From an uncultured Holophagaceae bacterium (lineage in GTDB: Bacteria > Acidobacteriota > Holophagae > Holophagales > Holophagaceae), in NCBI GenBank assembly GCA_903857495.1, contig CAIOFF010000056.1, forward strand, positions 1 to 64,000: 64,000 nucleotides of DNA. Direction: 5' to 3'. Made by a program: the position numbers and the translations under genes. The notes beneath the pieces are model-generated. The model was not told where the DNA came from. It was given only the letters and a program-made list of their open reading frames with translations, and made no database searches. Positions 39,815-48,814 of this stretch are shown piece by piece. Every line of letters begins with the position of its first letter. Within the stretch, counting starts at the first letter, position 1.

Positions 39815-41977
39815 TCACAGGTTCCGGGACAGGAACTCCCACATGGCCTGGTAGCGCGCCCAGCGGTGCTGGGGGGCTCGCGGGCTGTGGTCGGAACCCG
39901 GCAGCAGCACCAGCTGGACGGAGTGTCCGGCCTTCTGCAGCGCGTCGATGAGCATGACGCTGTTCTGGGGGTGCACGTTGTCGTCCAGGGTGCCGTGCAG
40001 CAACAGCAACTTGCCGGACAGGTTCGCCGCGGCCTTCAGCACCGAGCTGGACTCGTAGCCGGCCTGGTTGTCCGCGGGCAGGCCCATGTAGCGCTCGGTG
40101 TAGATGCTGTCGTAGAGCTTCCAGTCCACCACCGGCGCCCCGGCGATGCCCAGCTTCCAGGCCTTGCTGTGGGTGAGGGCGAAGGTCACCATGTAGCCGC
40201 CGTAGCTCCAACCGTCCAGACAGAGCCGGTCCAGGTCGGCCCAGCCCTGGGCCTTCAGCCAGGCATGGCCATCCAGCTGGTCCTGCAGCTCCTGGGCGCC
40301 CAGGTTCCGGTGGATGCCGTGGGCGCTGGCGATGCCCTTGGCCGAGGCGCTGCGGTTGTCGCAGATCCAGGTGGCGATGCCGTGCTGGGCCAGGAACTGG
40401 AACCAGCTCATGGAGCGGTTCCAGGTGTCGCCGACCAGCGGGGCAGCGGGGCCGCCGTAGATGTACTGGTAGACGGGATACTTCTTGGCGGGGTCGAAGT
40501 CCACGGGCCGCACCAGCATGGTCTCCATGAGGAAGCCGTCCCGGGTTCTGACCTGCTGGAAGGTCACCTGGCCAAGCTTCAGGGCCTTCCAGTCGGCGCC
40601 GGGGTTGGCGTCGATGAGGCGGAGCCGCTGGCCGGAGCCGTCATGGAGCGTCTGCTGAGGCGGGGTGTGGACATCGCTCCAGGTGTCGAGGAAGGCCGTG
40701 AAGGTGGCGTTGAACTTCACGCGGTGGGTGCCGGGCCGCTCCGTGAGGCGGATGAAGCCCTTGCCGTCGAGGCCGATGCGGCAGGCATCGAGCATGATCG
40801 GGCTGCGCTCTGTCGCGTCGAAGTAGACCTGCTGGGCCTTGGCATCCACCCCGTGGAGCTTCCGGACATCCCAGGCGCCGGTGGTGACCGCGCCGACCAG
40901 GCCGCCCTCCTTGTCGTAGCGGTAGAGGTGCTGGTGGCCCGTTCGGCTCGACTCCCAGAGGAAGCCGCCATGCGCCAGGAACCAGGGCAGGGGCAGGCGC
41001 TCCTGCCAGGCCTTGCTGCTCTCGCGGAGCAGCACGCGCGAGGCGGTGCCCTGGTGGCGGCGCAGGTCCAGCCAGGACTGGATGCGGTCCTGATAGGCCG
41101 CCAGCAGCCGCCCCTCGGGATCCCAGCCCACCTGCACGATGAGCGTCTCCTGGGCCGGGTAGGGGTTCTCCATCCAGGTGGTCTGGCCCTGCAGGTCCAC
41201 CACGCCGAGCCGGGCGATGGGGTTGGGGTCGCCGGCCTTGGGATAGCGGGCGGTGAGTGCCTTCTGGGGCTGGGTGCGGTCGTCCAGCAGGGTGAAGACC
41301 GGGACCTTGGTCTCGTCGAGGCTCAGGTAGGCCACATGCCGGGAGTCCGGGGACCACCAGAAGGCGCCGAAGCCGCCGCGGCCGTAGACCTCCTCCTGGT
41401 AGACCCAGTCCAGGCGGCCATTGAAGACTGTGGCGCTGCCGCCCGTGGTGAGGCGCGTCTCCTGGCCCGTGGCCAGCTCGGTCCGGTAGAGGTCATTGCC
41501 GCGCAGGTAGGCCACCTGGAGGCCGTCGGGGCTGAAGGTGGGCTCGTCGGCCTTCCCGCCGAGCAGCCGCCGCACCGAGGCCCCTCGCAGCTCCGCCAGG
41601 AAATACTCCCCGGCGACGGCCAGCAGGAAGGCGCTGCGGTCCGGATTCCAGATCAGCGTGCCCCGGTCCAGGGCGGCCTTGGCCGCGGCCTCCGTGACAC
41701 CGGCCCCGGCCAGGGCCTTCTCGATGGGACCGGCGTCCAGCAGAGGCTTGGCCTCCCAGGTGACGGGGTCCACGCGCAGCAGGGCGACCCGGTTGCCGTC
41801 CCGGTTGGTCCGCAGGAGCCCCCCATCCGGGAGCCAGTCCAGGCGGGTGGCGGCTGGACCTTCGTAGGCTTTCCGGAGGGTCGGATGGCCCACCGCCTCC
41901 AGACTGAGGGTGCCCGCATCCTGAGCGAGCAGGCTGGAGGCGAGGAGCAGGCAGGCCAGGGCGGTGCGCAGCGACAT
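39815..41977 (-). CDS. dipeptidyl-peptidase IV-like serine peptidase (S9B), exported
   Basis: About 720 residues from the ATG at 41977. A signal peptide (LRTALACLLLASSLLAQ) sends it to the periplasm. The N-terminal beta-propeller of DPP4 type includes RLDWVYQEEVYGRG, where the paired Glu bind the substrate amino group. The C-terminal alpha/beta-hydrolase carries the nucleophile Ser in DGWSYGGYM, Asp in HGTLDDNVHPQNS and His in PGSDHSPR. Family knowledge says it releases X-Pro or X-Ala dipeptides from peptide N-termini. Convergent with the POT transporter gene and upstream, across 67 bases, of the Xaa-Pro dipeptidase on the same strand; together they would degrade proline-containing peptides. 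Confidence 0.9.
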   Translation of the reverse strand: MSLRTALACLLLASSLLAQDAGTLSLEAVGHPTLRKAYEGPAATRLDWLPDGGLLRTNRDGNRVALLRVDPVTWEAKPLLDAGPIEKALAGAGVTEAAAKAALDRGTLIWNPDRSAFLLAVAGEYFLAELRGASVRRLLGGKADEPTFSPDGLQVAYLRGNDLYRTELATGQETRLTTGGSATVFNGRLDWVYQEEVYGRGGFGAFWWSPDSRHVAYLSLDETKVPVFTLLDDRTQPQKALTARYPKAGDPNPIARLGVVDLQGQTTWMENPYPAQETLIVQVGWDPEGRLLAAYQDRIQSWLDLRRHQGTASRVLLRESSKAWQERLPLPWFLAHGGFLWESSRTGHQHLYRYDKEGGLVGAVTTGAWDVRKLHGVDAKAQQVYFDATERSPIMLDACRIGLDGKGFIRLTERPGTHRVKFNATFTAFLDTWSDVHTPPQQTLHDGSGQRLRLIDANPGADWKALKLGQVTFQQVRTRDGFLMETMLVRPVDFDPAKKYPVYQYIYGGPAAPLVGDTWNRSMSWFQFLAQHGIATWICDNRSASAKGIASAHGIHRNLGAQELQDQLDGHAWLKAQGWADLDRLCLDGWSYGGYMVTFALTHSKAWKLGIAGAPVVDWKLYDSIYTERYMGLPADNQAGYESSSVLKAAANLSGKLLLLHGTLDDNVHPQNSVMLIDALQKAGHSVQLVLLPGSDHSPRAPQHRWARYQAMWEFLSRNL

Positions 41978-42043
41978 GGGAACTCCGGAGGGATGGCGGA
42001 TGGGCATCCCGGGGGTAGGGCAGGGTCAGGGTGGCGTGGGGCC

Positions 42044-43357
42044 TCAGGCGGGCAGGTGCGGCCGGGTCAGGTTGCGGTGTCCATCGGCCGTGACCAGCAG
42101 GTTGTCCTCGATCCGGATGCCGCCGCAGGGGGTGAGCTCGTCGATGAGGTTCCAGTTGAAGCGGTCCCGATACTCGTTGTCGCGGAAGGGCCGCAGCAGC
42201 ATGGGGATGAAGTAGAGGCCGGGCTCGACCGTGAACACCTGGCCCGCGTCGATGGTGCGGGTGGTGCGGAGGAAGGGGTGCTGGGGCGGCGGCGGCGCGA
42301 CGGTGCCGTCGGGCGCGCCCTGGCGGCCAGCCACATCATGCACCTGGATGCCCAGGTGGTGGCCCAGGCCGTGGGGGAAGAAGGGGCGGCTGAGGCCGTC
42401 GGCCACGGCCTCAGCGGGGCTGACCTTCAGGATGCCCTGCGCCTGCAGGAGGCCTGCGATGAGCAGGTGCCCCTGATGGTGGAGGTCCCCGTAGGGCAGC
42501 TGGGGCTTCACCATGGCGCAGAGGTCCAGCTCGATCTGGACCATGCCGTCGATGAGCGCCGCGAACCGGGGGTTGCAGTGGGGCGCGGCCAGGGTCCGGG
42601 TGATGTCGGCGGCGTAGCCGCGCACCTGAGCGCCGGCGTCGATGAGCATCACCGCACCGTGCTTCAGCCCGCGCTTGCCCTCGTAGTGGAGGGTGGCACC
42701 CTTCTCGTTGAGGGCCACGATGCTGCCGTAGGGCATCTCGTGATCCACGATGCCCGCGGCCTGCACATAGGCATGGTGGATCTCCAGCTCGCTGGCCCCG
42801 GCCAGGAAGGCGGCCCGGGCGGCCCGGTGGCCCCGGGCCGCGATGACCGTGGCCTCGTCGATGCACTGGACTTCGTAGGCTGACTTGGTCGTGCGGTGCC
42901 AGTCGAGGTGGGCCGTCAGCAGGGTGGGGTTCACCTCCAGGCCCGCGGCCTCGGCTCGGTCGGGCTCGTTGCCAATGTAGGCGGCCCGGGTCAGGGTGCC
43001 GAGCCGCTTCCAGACGTCCTCCACGGTGCCGCCGACCTCCTCGAGGTCGAAGGCGTCAGCCCAGAAGGGATCGCCCAGCGGTGACTGCTCGTACCAGAAG
43101 TCCTCGGGGGCGTAGCGGATGAGGCGGGGGCGCTGGCCCGGGCGGATCACCAGCACATGGTGGGGGCCCGCCATGGGGCACCAGTGGGCGAAGTGGGGCG
43201 TGGGGTGGAAGGGGGCGTCCTGGTCATCGGCGAAGTGGGTGTAGACCTTGCCGCTGGAGATCACCAGGGCGTCGTGGCCCGTCTCGGCTAGGGCCTCGGC
43301 GGTGGTGCGCTGGCGCTCGGCGACATGGCTTTGGAAGAGGGCGGCGAGGTCGGTCAT
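42044..43357 (-). CDS. pepQ: Xaa-Pro dipeptidase
   Basis: About 437 residues from the ATG at 43357; the track start adds unrelated sequence from the mqnA frame. It is a pita-bread metallopeptidase (M24B). The five metal ligands are visible as Asp in MLIDAGAQVRG, Asp in ADITRTL, His in GLGHHLGIQVHD, Glu in VEPGLYFIP and Glu in IRIEDNLLV. Length and the start AALFQSHVAERQR match PepQ (443 residues in E. coli). It splits dipeptides ending in proline, the products a DPP-IV would release. It lies in the same direction between the mqnA gene (53 bases upstream) and the DPP-IV gene. Confidence 0.93.
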   Translation of the reverse strand: MTDLAALFQSHVAERQRTTAEALAETGHDALVISSGKVYTHFADDQDAPFHPTPHFAHWCPMAGPHHVLVIRPGQRPRLIRYAPEDFWYEQSPLGDPFWADAFDLEEVGGTVEDVWKRLGTLTRAAYIGNEPDRAEAAGLEVNPTLLTAHLDWHRTTKSAYEVQCIDEATVIAARGHRAARAAFLAGASELEIHHAYVQAAGIVDHEMPYGSIVALNEKGATLHYEGKRGLKHGAVMLIDAGAQVRGYAADITRTLAAPHCNPRFAALIDGMVQIELDLCAMVKPQLPYGDLHHQGHLLIAGLLQAQGILKVSPAEAVADGLSRPFFPHGLGHHLGIQVHDVAGRQGAPDGTVAPPPPQHPFLRTTRTIDAGQVFTVEPGLYFIPMLLRPFRDNEYRDRFNWNLIDELTPCGGIRIEDNLLVTADGHRNLTRPHLPA

Positions 43358-43409
43358 GGGGTCATCCAGGTGAGGGTCCAGGTTGTCAGAGGAACGGGCG
43401 TTCGGAAAG

Positions 43410-44219
43410 TCAGAGGAAGCGGAGCGGCTTCTCCTCGGGGGCGAACCCGTGGCGGACGGCCTTCTCGAAGAACAGGGCCAGGCTCTCCCGCTCCGCCTCG
43501 CCCAGGGTGTAGCTGATGTTCTCCGTGAGGTATTCGTGGAGCTCGATCTTGGTCCAGCCGATGGTCCGCCGGGCCTCCTCCACGATGTCGGGCAGCTGGG
43601 CCAGGCCGATCTCCAGGCTCTTGTGGAAGAAGGGCCCCACGCCACCGGGCACCTTCAGGACCGGGGCATCCTTCCGCACGAGCCAGAGGGCGAAGACGAA
43701 GGGGAGGCCCGTCCAGGCGTGCCACTCCTCGGCGAGGTCCAGCACGAAGAGGCCCTGGCGGGGCGCGCGCATGGCCGCGTCGCCGATCATCAGGGCCGCG
43801 TCGTGGGCTTCCAGCATCGCGGGCAGGTCCGGACCCATGTCCGCCACCACTGGGCTCACTCCGTAGCGCTCGCGGAGCAGCAACTGGGCCAGGACCACGC
43901 TGGTGCGGCTGGAGGTGTCCAGGGCCAGGCTGCGGATCTGCTCGGGCGGGACCTTCGACAGGATCACCACGCTGCGCACCCGCTTGGGCGAGGCGATGCA
44001 CAGGCCCGGCACGATCAGCAGGTCCGGGATCCGCAGGTATTCAATGGAGCTGACGATGCCTGCGTCCACCTCGCCCGCCCGCAGGCGGTCGGCGCAGACC
44101 GACGGATAGTGGAACTTCAGGTGGAAGTGCTCCCAGCCCAGCCCGTGCTTGAACCCCTGGTTCAGGGGGGCGGCGTTGAGGTAGTCGATGATGGAGAGGC
44201 GGAAGGGAGACTCGGGCAT
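43410..44219 (-). CDS. mqnA: chorismate dehydratase MqnA, futalosine pathway
   Basis: 269 residues of the periplasmic-binding-like VitK2_biosynth family: RLSIIDYLNAAPLNQGF, AGEVDAGIVSSIEYL, LALDTSSRTSVVLAQLLLRE and MIGDAAMRA. MqnA dehydrates chorismate to 3-[(1-carboxyvinyl)oxy]benzoate, the entry of the futalosine route to menaquinone. It is cytoplasmic, as no signal peptide is present. Length is usual. No other mqn gene lies in the window. It is followed by pepQ on the same strand. Confidence 0.92.
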   Translation of the reverse strand: MPESPFRLSIIDYLNAAPLNQGFKHGLGWEHFHLKFHYPSVCADRLRAGEVDAGIVSSIEYLRIPDLLIVPGLCIASPKRVRSVVILSKVPPEQIRSLALDTSSRTSVVLAQLLLRERYGVSPVVADMGPDLPAMLEAHDAALMIGDAAMRAPRQGLFVLDLAEEWHAWTGLPFVFALWLVRKDAPVLKVPGGVGPFFHKSLEIGLAQLPDIVEEARRTIGWTKIELHEYLTENISYTLGEAERESLALFFEKAVRHGFAPEEKPLRFL

Positions 44220-44445
44220 GGCTTGAGTCTAGGAGCCCAGGCGGCACCCGGGAAACCCTTCTGCGAATCCCTTGCAGGCCGCGGCGGCCCTGGCATGATG
44301 ACTCCATGCTCCTCTGGCACGACGAGCTGACCCCCGCCCAACGGCTGATCCTGCCGGGGGGCGGCCCGCTCCCGAAAGCACTGCGTCACCTTGAGACTGG
44401 GATGGGATGGCAGAAGCCCTGATAACAAAAAACCGTGATTCTGCC

Positions 44446-44970
44446 ATGCTGGAGCCCATGCCAGAGACCTTTCACATGCTCAGCACGCCCTTCGGGGAGC
44501 TGGGCGCAGCCTTCGATGGCGATGGGCGTCTGGCGCAGCTGGTTCGGGTCTACAAGGCGCCTCCGGCGCCCCCAGAGGGACCACCGCCCCGGAGCCTGCC
44601 CTACCTGCGGCGGCAGCTGGAGGCCTATTTCTCGGGCAACCTGCGCGACTTCAACATTCCCATGATCGTGGAAGGCACCGAGTTCCAGCGGCGGGTCTGG
44701 AAGGAGTTGCAGCAGATCCCCTACGGCCAGGCTGTCACCTACCTGGAGCTGGCCCGCCGCCTGGGCGACGAGAAGTGCATCCGGGCCGCGGCCCGCGCCA
44801 ACGCCGCGAACCCCATCGCGATCCTGATCCCCTGCCACCGGGTGATCGGCTCCGACGGCTCCCTGGTGGGCTACGCTGGCGGGCTGGACATGAAGGAGTT
44901 CCTGCTGCGCCTGGAGGGTGTGCTGCCCAAGGCGCCGCCCCAGCCGAGGCTGCCGCTGAGCTGGGACTGA
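44446..44970 (+). CDS. ogt: O6-methylguanine-DNA methyltransferase
   Basis: About 174 residues; the start is uncertain (ATG at 44407, 44446 or 44458), with no strong ribosome site at any. The C-terminal domain has YGQAVTYLELARRLGDEKCIRAAARANAANPIAILIPCHRV in outline: the helix-turn-helix with Arg finger (AAARAN) and the alkyl-accepting Cys in IPCHRVIGSDG. Each protein molecule repairs one O6-alkylguanine by irreversible transfer to that Cys. There is no Ada metal-binding domain, so it is the Ogt form. It stands alone, convergent with speD. Confidence 0.92.
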   Translation: MLEPMPETFHMLSTPFGELGAAFDGDGRLAQLVRVYKAPPAPPEGPPPRSLPYLRRQLEAYFSGNLRDFNIPMIVEGTEFQRRVWKELQQIPYGQAVTYLELARRLGDEKCIRAAARANAANPIAILIPCHRVIGSDGSLVGYAGGLDMKEFLLRLEGVLPKAPPQPRLPLSWD

Positions 44971-45330
44971 TCAGCCTGGGAGGACCCGCAGGGGGCCGCG
45001 CTCCAGCTCGAGCCGGGTCTCGCCGGTGGCGCCGAAGGCCGCCTTCAGGTGAGCCACGCCTCGCTCCATGGCCACGGCCCCGCAGCTGAAGAAGTCCAGG
45101 GCGGCGAAGCCGTGCTCGGGCCAGGTGTGGAGGGCGAGGTGGCTCTCGGCGATGATGACGGCGCCGCTCACCCCGTGGGGGCTGAAGTGGTGGAAGCTGT
45201 GGGTGACGATGGTGGCCCCGGAGACCGTGGCGGCTTCGAGCATGGCCCGGGTCACGCCCTCGAGATCGGCCAGGGCAGGGGCCTCGCAGCCTGTGAACTC
45301 AACCAGCAGGTGACGGCCCAGGGCGCTCAT
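44971..45330 (-). CDS. speD: S-adenosylmethionine decarboxylase proenzyme (SpeD, prokaryotic type)
   Basis: About 119 residues from the ATG at 45330, which overlaps the stop of the upstream methyltransferase gene (ATGA). The self-cleavage site is AESHLALHTWPE: the chain breaks between Glu62 and Ser63, the Ser becoming the pyruvoyl group. A proton-donor His lies in SFHHFSPHG and a catalytic Cys in DFFSCG (about 83). It makes decarboxylated SAM, the aminopropyl donor for spermidine. No speE is present in the window. Confidence 0.93.
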   Translation of the reverse strand: MSALGRHLLVEFTGCEAPALADLEGVTRAMLEAATVSGATIVTHSFHHFSPHGVSGAVIIAESHLALHTWPEHGFAALDFFSCGAVAMERGVAHLKAAFGATGETRLELERGPLRVLPG

Positions 45331-46592
45331 GGGACTCGAGTCAGCAGGGCCACGCACTCCACATGGCTGGTGAGGGGGAAGAGGTCCAGCACGGCCAGCT
45401 GGTCCAGCCGCCAGGCGGTGGAGAGCCGCTTCACGTCCCGGCAGAAGGCGGCGCCGTCGCAGCCCACCAGCACCAGGGTGCCCGCGCCTGCGGTGGCGAG
45501 CCGGTCACAGAGGGCGGGCTCCAGTCCCGCCCGGGGCGGGTCCAGCAAGATCACATCCTCGGGCTGGCCGAGGCCCTCCGGCACCCACTCCGCCACGTCG
45601 GCCACCAGGCACTCGGAGGGCAGGCCCGCGGCCTCCAGGTTGCGCCGGGCCCAGGCCACGGCCGCGGTGCCTGATTCGACGAGCACCCGGTGCTGGAAGC
45701 GGTCGCCCAGCAGCGCGGAGAAGAGGCCCACCCCGCCATAGAGGTCGAACAGGGTGTTGCCCTGGACCTTCCAGTCCCGCAGCAGGCCCCCGAAGGCTTC
45801 GGCGGCCCAGGGCGGACTCACCTGGAAGAAGGCGCCGGGCTCGTGGCACAGCACGGTCTCGCCCAGCTGGTGGCGGATGGGCTCGGTGGCGCGGTGCCAG
45901 CCGTCGGACTCGAGGGACCAGGTCCGGCTCCGCTCATCGGTGGCCCACACCTGGTCCGCGGGACTGCCCGTGGACAGCTCCCAGCGCCCGGGGCGGGTCG
46001 TAAGCGCCTGGCCCAGGATGCCCTCCAGCAGCCTGGGGATGGCGTTCGACAGGGGATCGGCCGCGGCTGGGCAGGTGGTGACCGGCACCAGGGCGTGGCT
46101 GTGCCGCCGGAAGTAGCCGAGGGAGGCGCCGTCCCAGTGCAGCTGGATCCGGTGGCGGCGGGCGCCTTCCGGGGCGGGGTGCCAGGTCCAGGGCTGGTCT
46201 TCGCCCAGCTGGCGCCGCAGCAGGTCCGCGACCATCTGGCGCTTGAGCTCAGCACCGTGCCGCCCGGCTTCCCACAGCTCGCAGCCGCCGCAGAGGTCGG
46301 CCACGGCACAATCGGCGACGGCCCTCCGCGGGTCCCGCGTGACCCAGCGGGTGACCCGGCCTTCGCCGTGGCGGGCCTTCCAGATGACCTCGGCCTCGAC
46401 GACTTCGCCAGGGAAGAGGGCGAGGGGCGCTTCCAGTAGCAGCAGGCGGCCATCCTCGGCCCTTCCGACGCCCTTACCGCCCCAGGCGAGGCGCTCGATG
46501 GGTCCTCGCCAACCTTCAGTCGGTGCTGGGGAATTCCGATATGCTGGCGGAACCCCTCTCTTTTTGGAGCCTGATTCCGCCTTGCGATTCAC
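45327..46592 (-). CDS. 23S rRNA/tRNA (uracil-5-)-methyltransferase, iron-sulfur type
   Basis: About 421 residues if the GTG at 46592 is used; the 531-aa track ORF runs far into the next gene and cannot be right. A short TRAM-like N-terminus (IERLAWGGKGVGRAEDGRLLLLEAPLALFPGE) is followed by iron-sulfur cysteines CAVADLCGGCELW and a later VTTCP. The Rossmann methyltransferase core has LFDLYGGVGLFS (SAM), ILLDPPRAGLE, the nucleophile Cys in VLVGCDGAAFCRDVKRL, and SHVECVALL. This is the RlmC/RlmD/TrmA family; which uracil it methylates is not decidable. Its stop overlaps the start of speD. Its proposed start overlaps the divergent HD-GYP gene by about 11 bases. Confidence 0.85.
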   Translation of the reverse strand: MNRKAESGSKKRGVPPAYRNSPAPTEGWRGPIERLAWGGKGVGRAEDGRLLLLEAPLALFPGEVVEAEVIWKARHGEGRVTRWVTRDPRRAVADCAVADLCGGCELWEAGRHGAELKRQMVADLLRRQLGEDQPWTWHPAPEGARRHRIQLHWDGASLGYFRRHSHALVPVTTCPAAADPLSNAIPRLLEGILGQALTTRPGRWELSTGSPADQVWATDERSRTWSLESDGWHRATEPIRHQLGETVLCHEPGAFFQVSPPWAAEAFGGLLRDWKVQGNTLFDLYGGVGLFSALLGDRFQHRVLVESGTAAVAWARRNLEAAGLPSECLVADVAEWVPEGLGQPEDVILLDPPRAGLEPALCDRLATAGAGTLVLVGCDGAAFCRDVKRLSTAWRLDQLAVLDLFPLTSHVECVALLTRVP

Positions 46593-48294
46593 CGTAGCCG
46601 TACCCCCAAAGCACCGTAACACCCTCCTGGACTGCATCGCAGGAGAGATACGCGGGGCCCTGGTCTTCCAGGAGGGTGCGCCAGCTGACGTGGTGATCGG
46701 CGTGCCTGGGGAGGGCGCCTTCGTCGCCTGCCATGCCTGGCCCGGTGCGGATGCGGCGTTGGCCCTGCTGAAGGCCGGCTGGGAGCGGGCCAAGGACCGG
46801 CGGTCCATGGAGCGCCTCCACGAGGTGGGCCGGGCGCTGGCCTCGGAGCAGAACCTGGACCGGCTGCTGGATCTGATCCTCACCAAGGCCCGGGAGCTGC
46901 TCAAGGCCGAGGCCGGCTCCATCTACCTGCTGTCCGGGGAGCCGGACCAGCGGGAGCTGCTCTTCGCGCACACCCAGAATGCCCGGGTGAGCCTGCCCTT
47001 CCACCGCATCGTGATGCCCGCCTCCCGGCAGACCCTGGCCGGGTTCGTGGCTCTCACGGCGGAGACCCTCAACATCCGGGACGTGTACCACATTCCGGCT
47101 GAGGCCCCCTACCGCTTCAATGAAGCCTTTGACCGCCAGGCGGGCTACCGCACGACATCGATGCTGGTGGTGCCCATGCAGGACACCGAAGGGCAGGTCC
47201 TGGGGGTGCTGCAGCTGCTGAACCGGCTGGAGGAGGACTCCGGGGACGGGGGCTGCTTCACCTCGGAGGACCAGGCCCTGGCCCAGAGCCTTGCGGGGCA
47301 GGCGGCGGTCTCGGTGAAGAACGCCCAGCTGCGCCAGGAGATCGAGCTGCTGTTCGAAGGCTTCGTCGCGGCCTCCGTGCAGGCCATCGAGTCCCGGGAC
47401 CCGGTCACCAGCGGGCACTCCGGGCGGGTGGCGGACCTGACCGTGGGCCTCGCCGAGGTCGTGAACGCCACGCCCAACGGCACCTACGGCGACCTGCGCT
47501 TCACGGATCGCCAGCTGCGGGAGCTCCGCTACGCCAGCCTGCTCCACGACTTCGGCAAGGTGGGCGTCCGGGAGCAGGTGCTGATCAAGGCCAAGAAGCT
47601 CGAACCCAGCCAGCTGGAGGTCATCCTGCAGCGCCTTCGCCAGCGGGAGATGGAGGAGAGCCTCGAGCTGCTGTCCCTGGCCTGGAAGGGGGGTCAGGCC
47701 TTCGATCCCGCGCGCTGGGAACAGACCCTGCGGGACCGCCAGGTGGAGACCGAACGCCTCATGCGCCTGGTCAGCCAGAGCAACGAGCCCACCGTGCTGG
47801 CCCAGGAAGTGGTCGAGGGGCTGGGGCTGCTCGAGGACCTCTCCTTCACGCACTGGAGCGGCGAGCGCCGGGGCCTGGTCGAGCCCGACGACCTCGCGAG
47901 CTTGCGGATCCGCCGCGGGAGCCTCTCGGAGGCCGAGCGCCTCGAGATCGAGAGCCACGTCACCCACACCTTCCGGTTCCTGGAGCGCATCCCGTGGACC
48001 CGGGACCTGGCCGGAGTGCCCGCGATCGCCTACGCCCACCACGAGCGGCTCAGCGGCCACGGCTATCCCCGCCAGCTCGGAGCCGCGGAGATCCCCATCC
48101 AGAGCCGGGCCATGGCCATCGCGGACATCTTCGACGCCCTGACCGCCCGGGACCGGCCCTACAAGGCCGCGGTGCCCCTGGAGCGCAGCCTCGCCATCCT
48201 CGACGAGGAGGCCCGGAGCGGGGCCATCGATCGTCCCCTGCTGGACCTCTTCATCGAGGCGCGGGTCTTCGAGCGCACGACGACCCAGAGCTGA
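46582..48294 (+). CDS. GAF and HD-GYP domain protein (putative cyclic-di-GMP phosphodiesterase)
   Basis: About 570 residues from a TTG at 46582 behind a GGAG; the track start (46243) lies inside the divergent methyltransferase gene. After a short N-terminal region, a GAF domain spans roughly 85-230 (LLDLILTKARELLKAEAGSIYLLSG). The HD-GYP domain has SRDPVTSGHSGRVADLT, the metal pair in LLHDFGKVGV (about 323) and HHERLSGHGYPRQL (about 487), the variant of the HHExxxGxGYP motif. An insert of about 120 residues separates those two parts. Such enzymes hydrolyse cyclic-di-GMP; the GAF domain would bind a small ligand. No membrane segment. fabZ starts 50 bases later. Confidence 0.85.
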   Translation: MRFTVAVPPKHRNTLLDCIAGEIRGALVFQEGAPADVVIGVPGEGAFVACHAWPGADAALALLKAGWERAKDRRSMERLHEVGRALASEQNLDRLLDLILTKARELLKAEAGSIYLLSGEPDQRELLFAHTQNARVSLPFHRIVMPASRQTLAGFVALTAETLNIRDVYHIPAEAPYRFNEAFDRQAGYRTTSMLVVPMQDTEGQVLGVLQLLNRLEEDSGDGGCFTSEDQALAQSLAGQAAVSVKNAQLRQEIELLFEGFVAASVQAIESRDPVTSGHSGRVADLTVGLAEVVNATPNGTYGDLRFTDRQLRELRYASLLHDFGKVGVREQVLIKAKKLEPSQLEVILQRLRQREMEESLELLSLAWKGGQAFDPARWEQTLRDRQVETERLMRLVSQSNEPTVLAQEVVEGLGLLEDLSFTHWSGERRGLVEPDDLASLRIRRGSLSEAERLEIESHVTHTFRFLERIPWTRDLAGVPAIAYAHHERLSGHGYPRQLGAAEIPIQSRAMAIADIFDALTARDRPYKAAVPLERSLAILDEEARSGAIDRPLLDLFIEARVFERTTTQS

Positions 48295-48343
48295 GGCTGG
48301 AGGCGAAGCGCCGAAGCCGGTAAGCTAAACGATTGGAGTTGTC

Positions 48344-48814
48344 ATGTCTGACCGCGAACCGCGCACCATCGATCTGCAGGGGATCATGGATCTGCTGCCC
48401 CACCGCTACCCGCTGCTGCTGGTGGACCGGATCCTGGACTTCGAGCCCAAGGTCTGGATTCGCGGCCTGAAGAACGTCAGCTACAACGAAGAGATCTTCC
48501 AGGGGCACTTCCCCAGTCGCCCCGTGTTCCCGGGGGTCTACATCGTGGAGGCCATGGCCCAGACCGGCGGCTGCCTCCTCATGCGGGAGTTCGAGGACCG
48601 CGCCACGAAGGTGATCTACTTCATGGGCATCGACAACGTCAAGTTCCGCAAGCCGGTGCAGCCCGGGGACCAGCTGGTCATGGAAGTGAAGGTGCTCCAG
48701 ATCAAGGGCCGCATCTGCAAGATGCGCGGAGAGGCCTTCGTGGGCGGCCAGAAGGTCGCCGAGGCCGAGTTCATGTCCATGCTGATGGATGTGACGGAGG
48801 GAGAGTCGAAATGA
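48344..48814 (+). CDS. fabZ: 3-hydroxyacyl-[acyl-carrier-protein] dehydratase FabZ
   Basis: 156 residues, hot-dog fold. IMDLLPHRYPLLLVDRIL, the catalytic His in GHFPSRPVFPGVYIVEAMAQTGG and the catalytic Glu in the same stretch are all present. It dehydrates 3-hydroxyacyl-ACP in fatty-acid synthesis and controls the supply of hydroxyacyl chains to lipid A. Its TGA overlaps the lpxA ATG by 4 bases, the classical fabZ-lpxA arrangement. Confidence 0.95.
   Translation: MSDREPRTIDLQGIMDLLPHRYPLLLVDRILDFEPKVWIRGLKNVSYNEEIFQGHFPSRPVFPGVYIVEAMAQTGGCLLMREFEDRATKVIYFMGIDNVKFRKPVQPGDQLVMEVKVLQIKGRICKMRGEAFVGGQKVAEAEFMSMLMDVTEGESK

Noticed and set aside
39755-42883. 1042-aa plus-strand ORF
   Set aside because: It is opposite the DPP-IV and pepQ genes, both of which have complete catalytic motifs.
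44306-44422. 38-codon ORF MLLWHDELTPAQ... before ogt
   Set aside because: It starts with ATG and reads well, but no ribosome site is present and it overlaps a possible ogt start. It is probably chance in GC-rich DNA.
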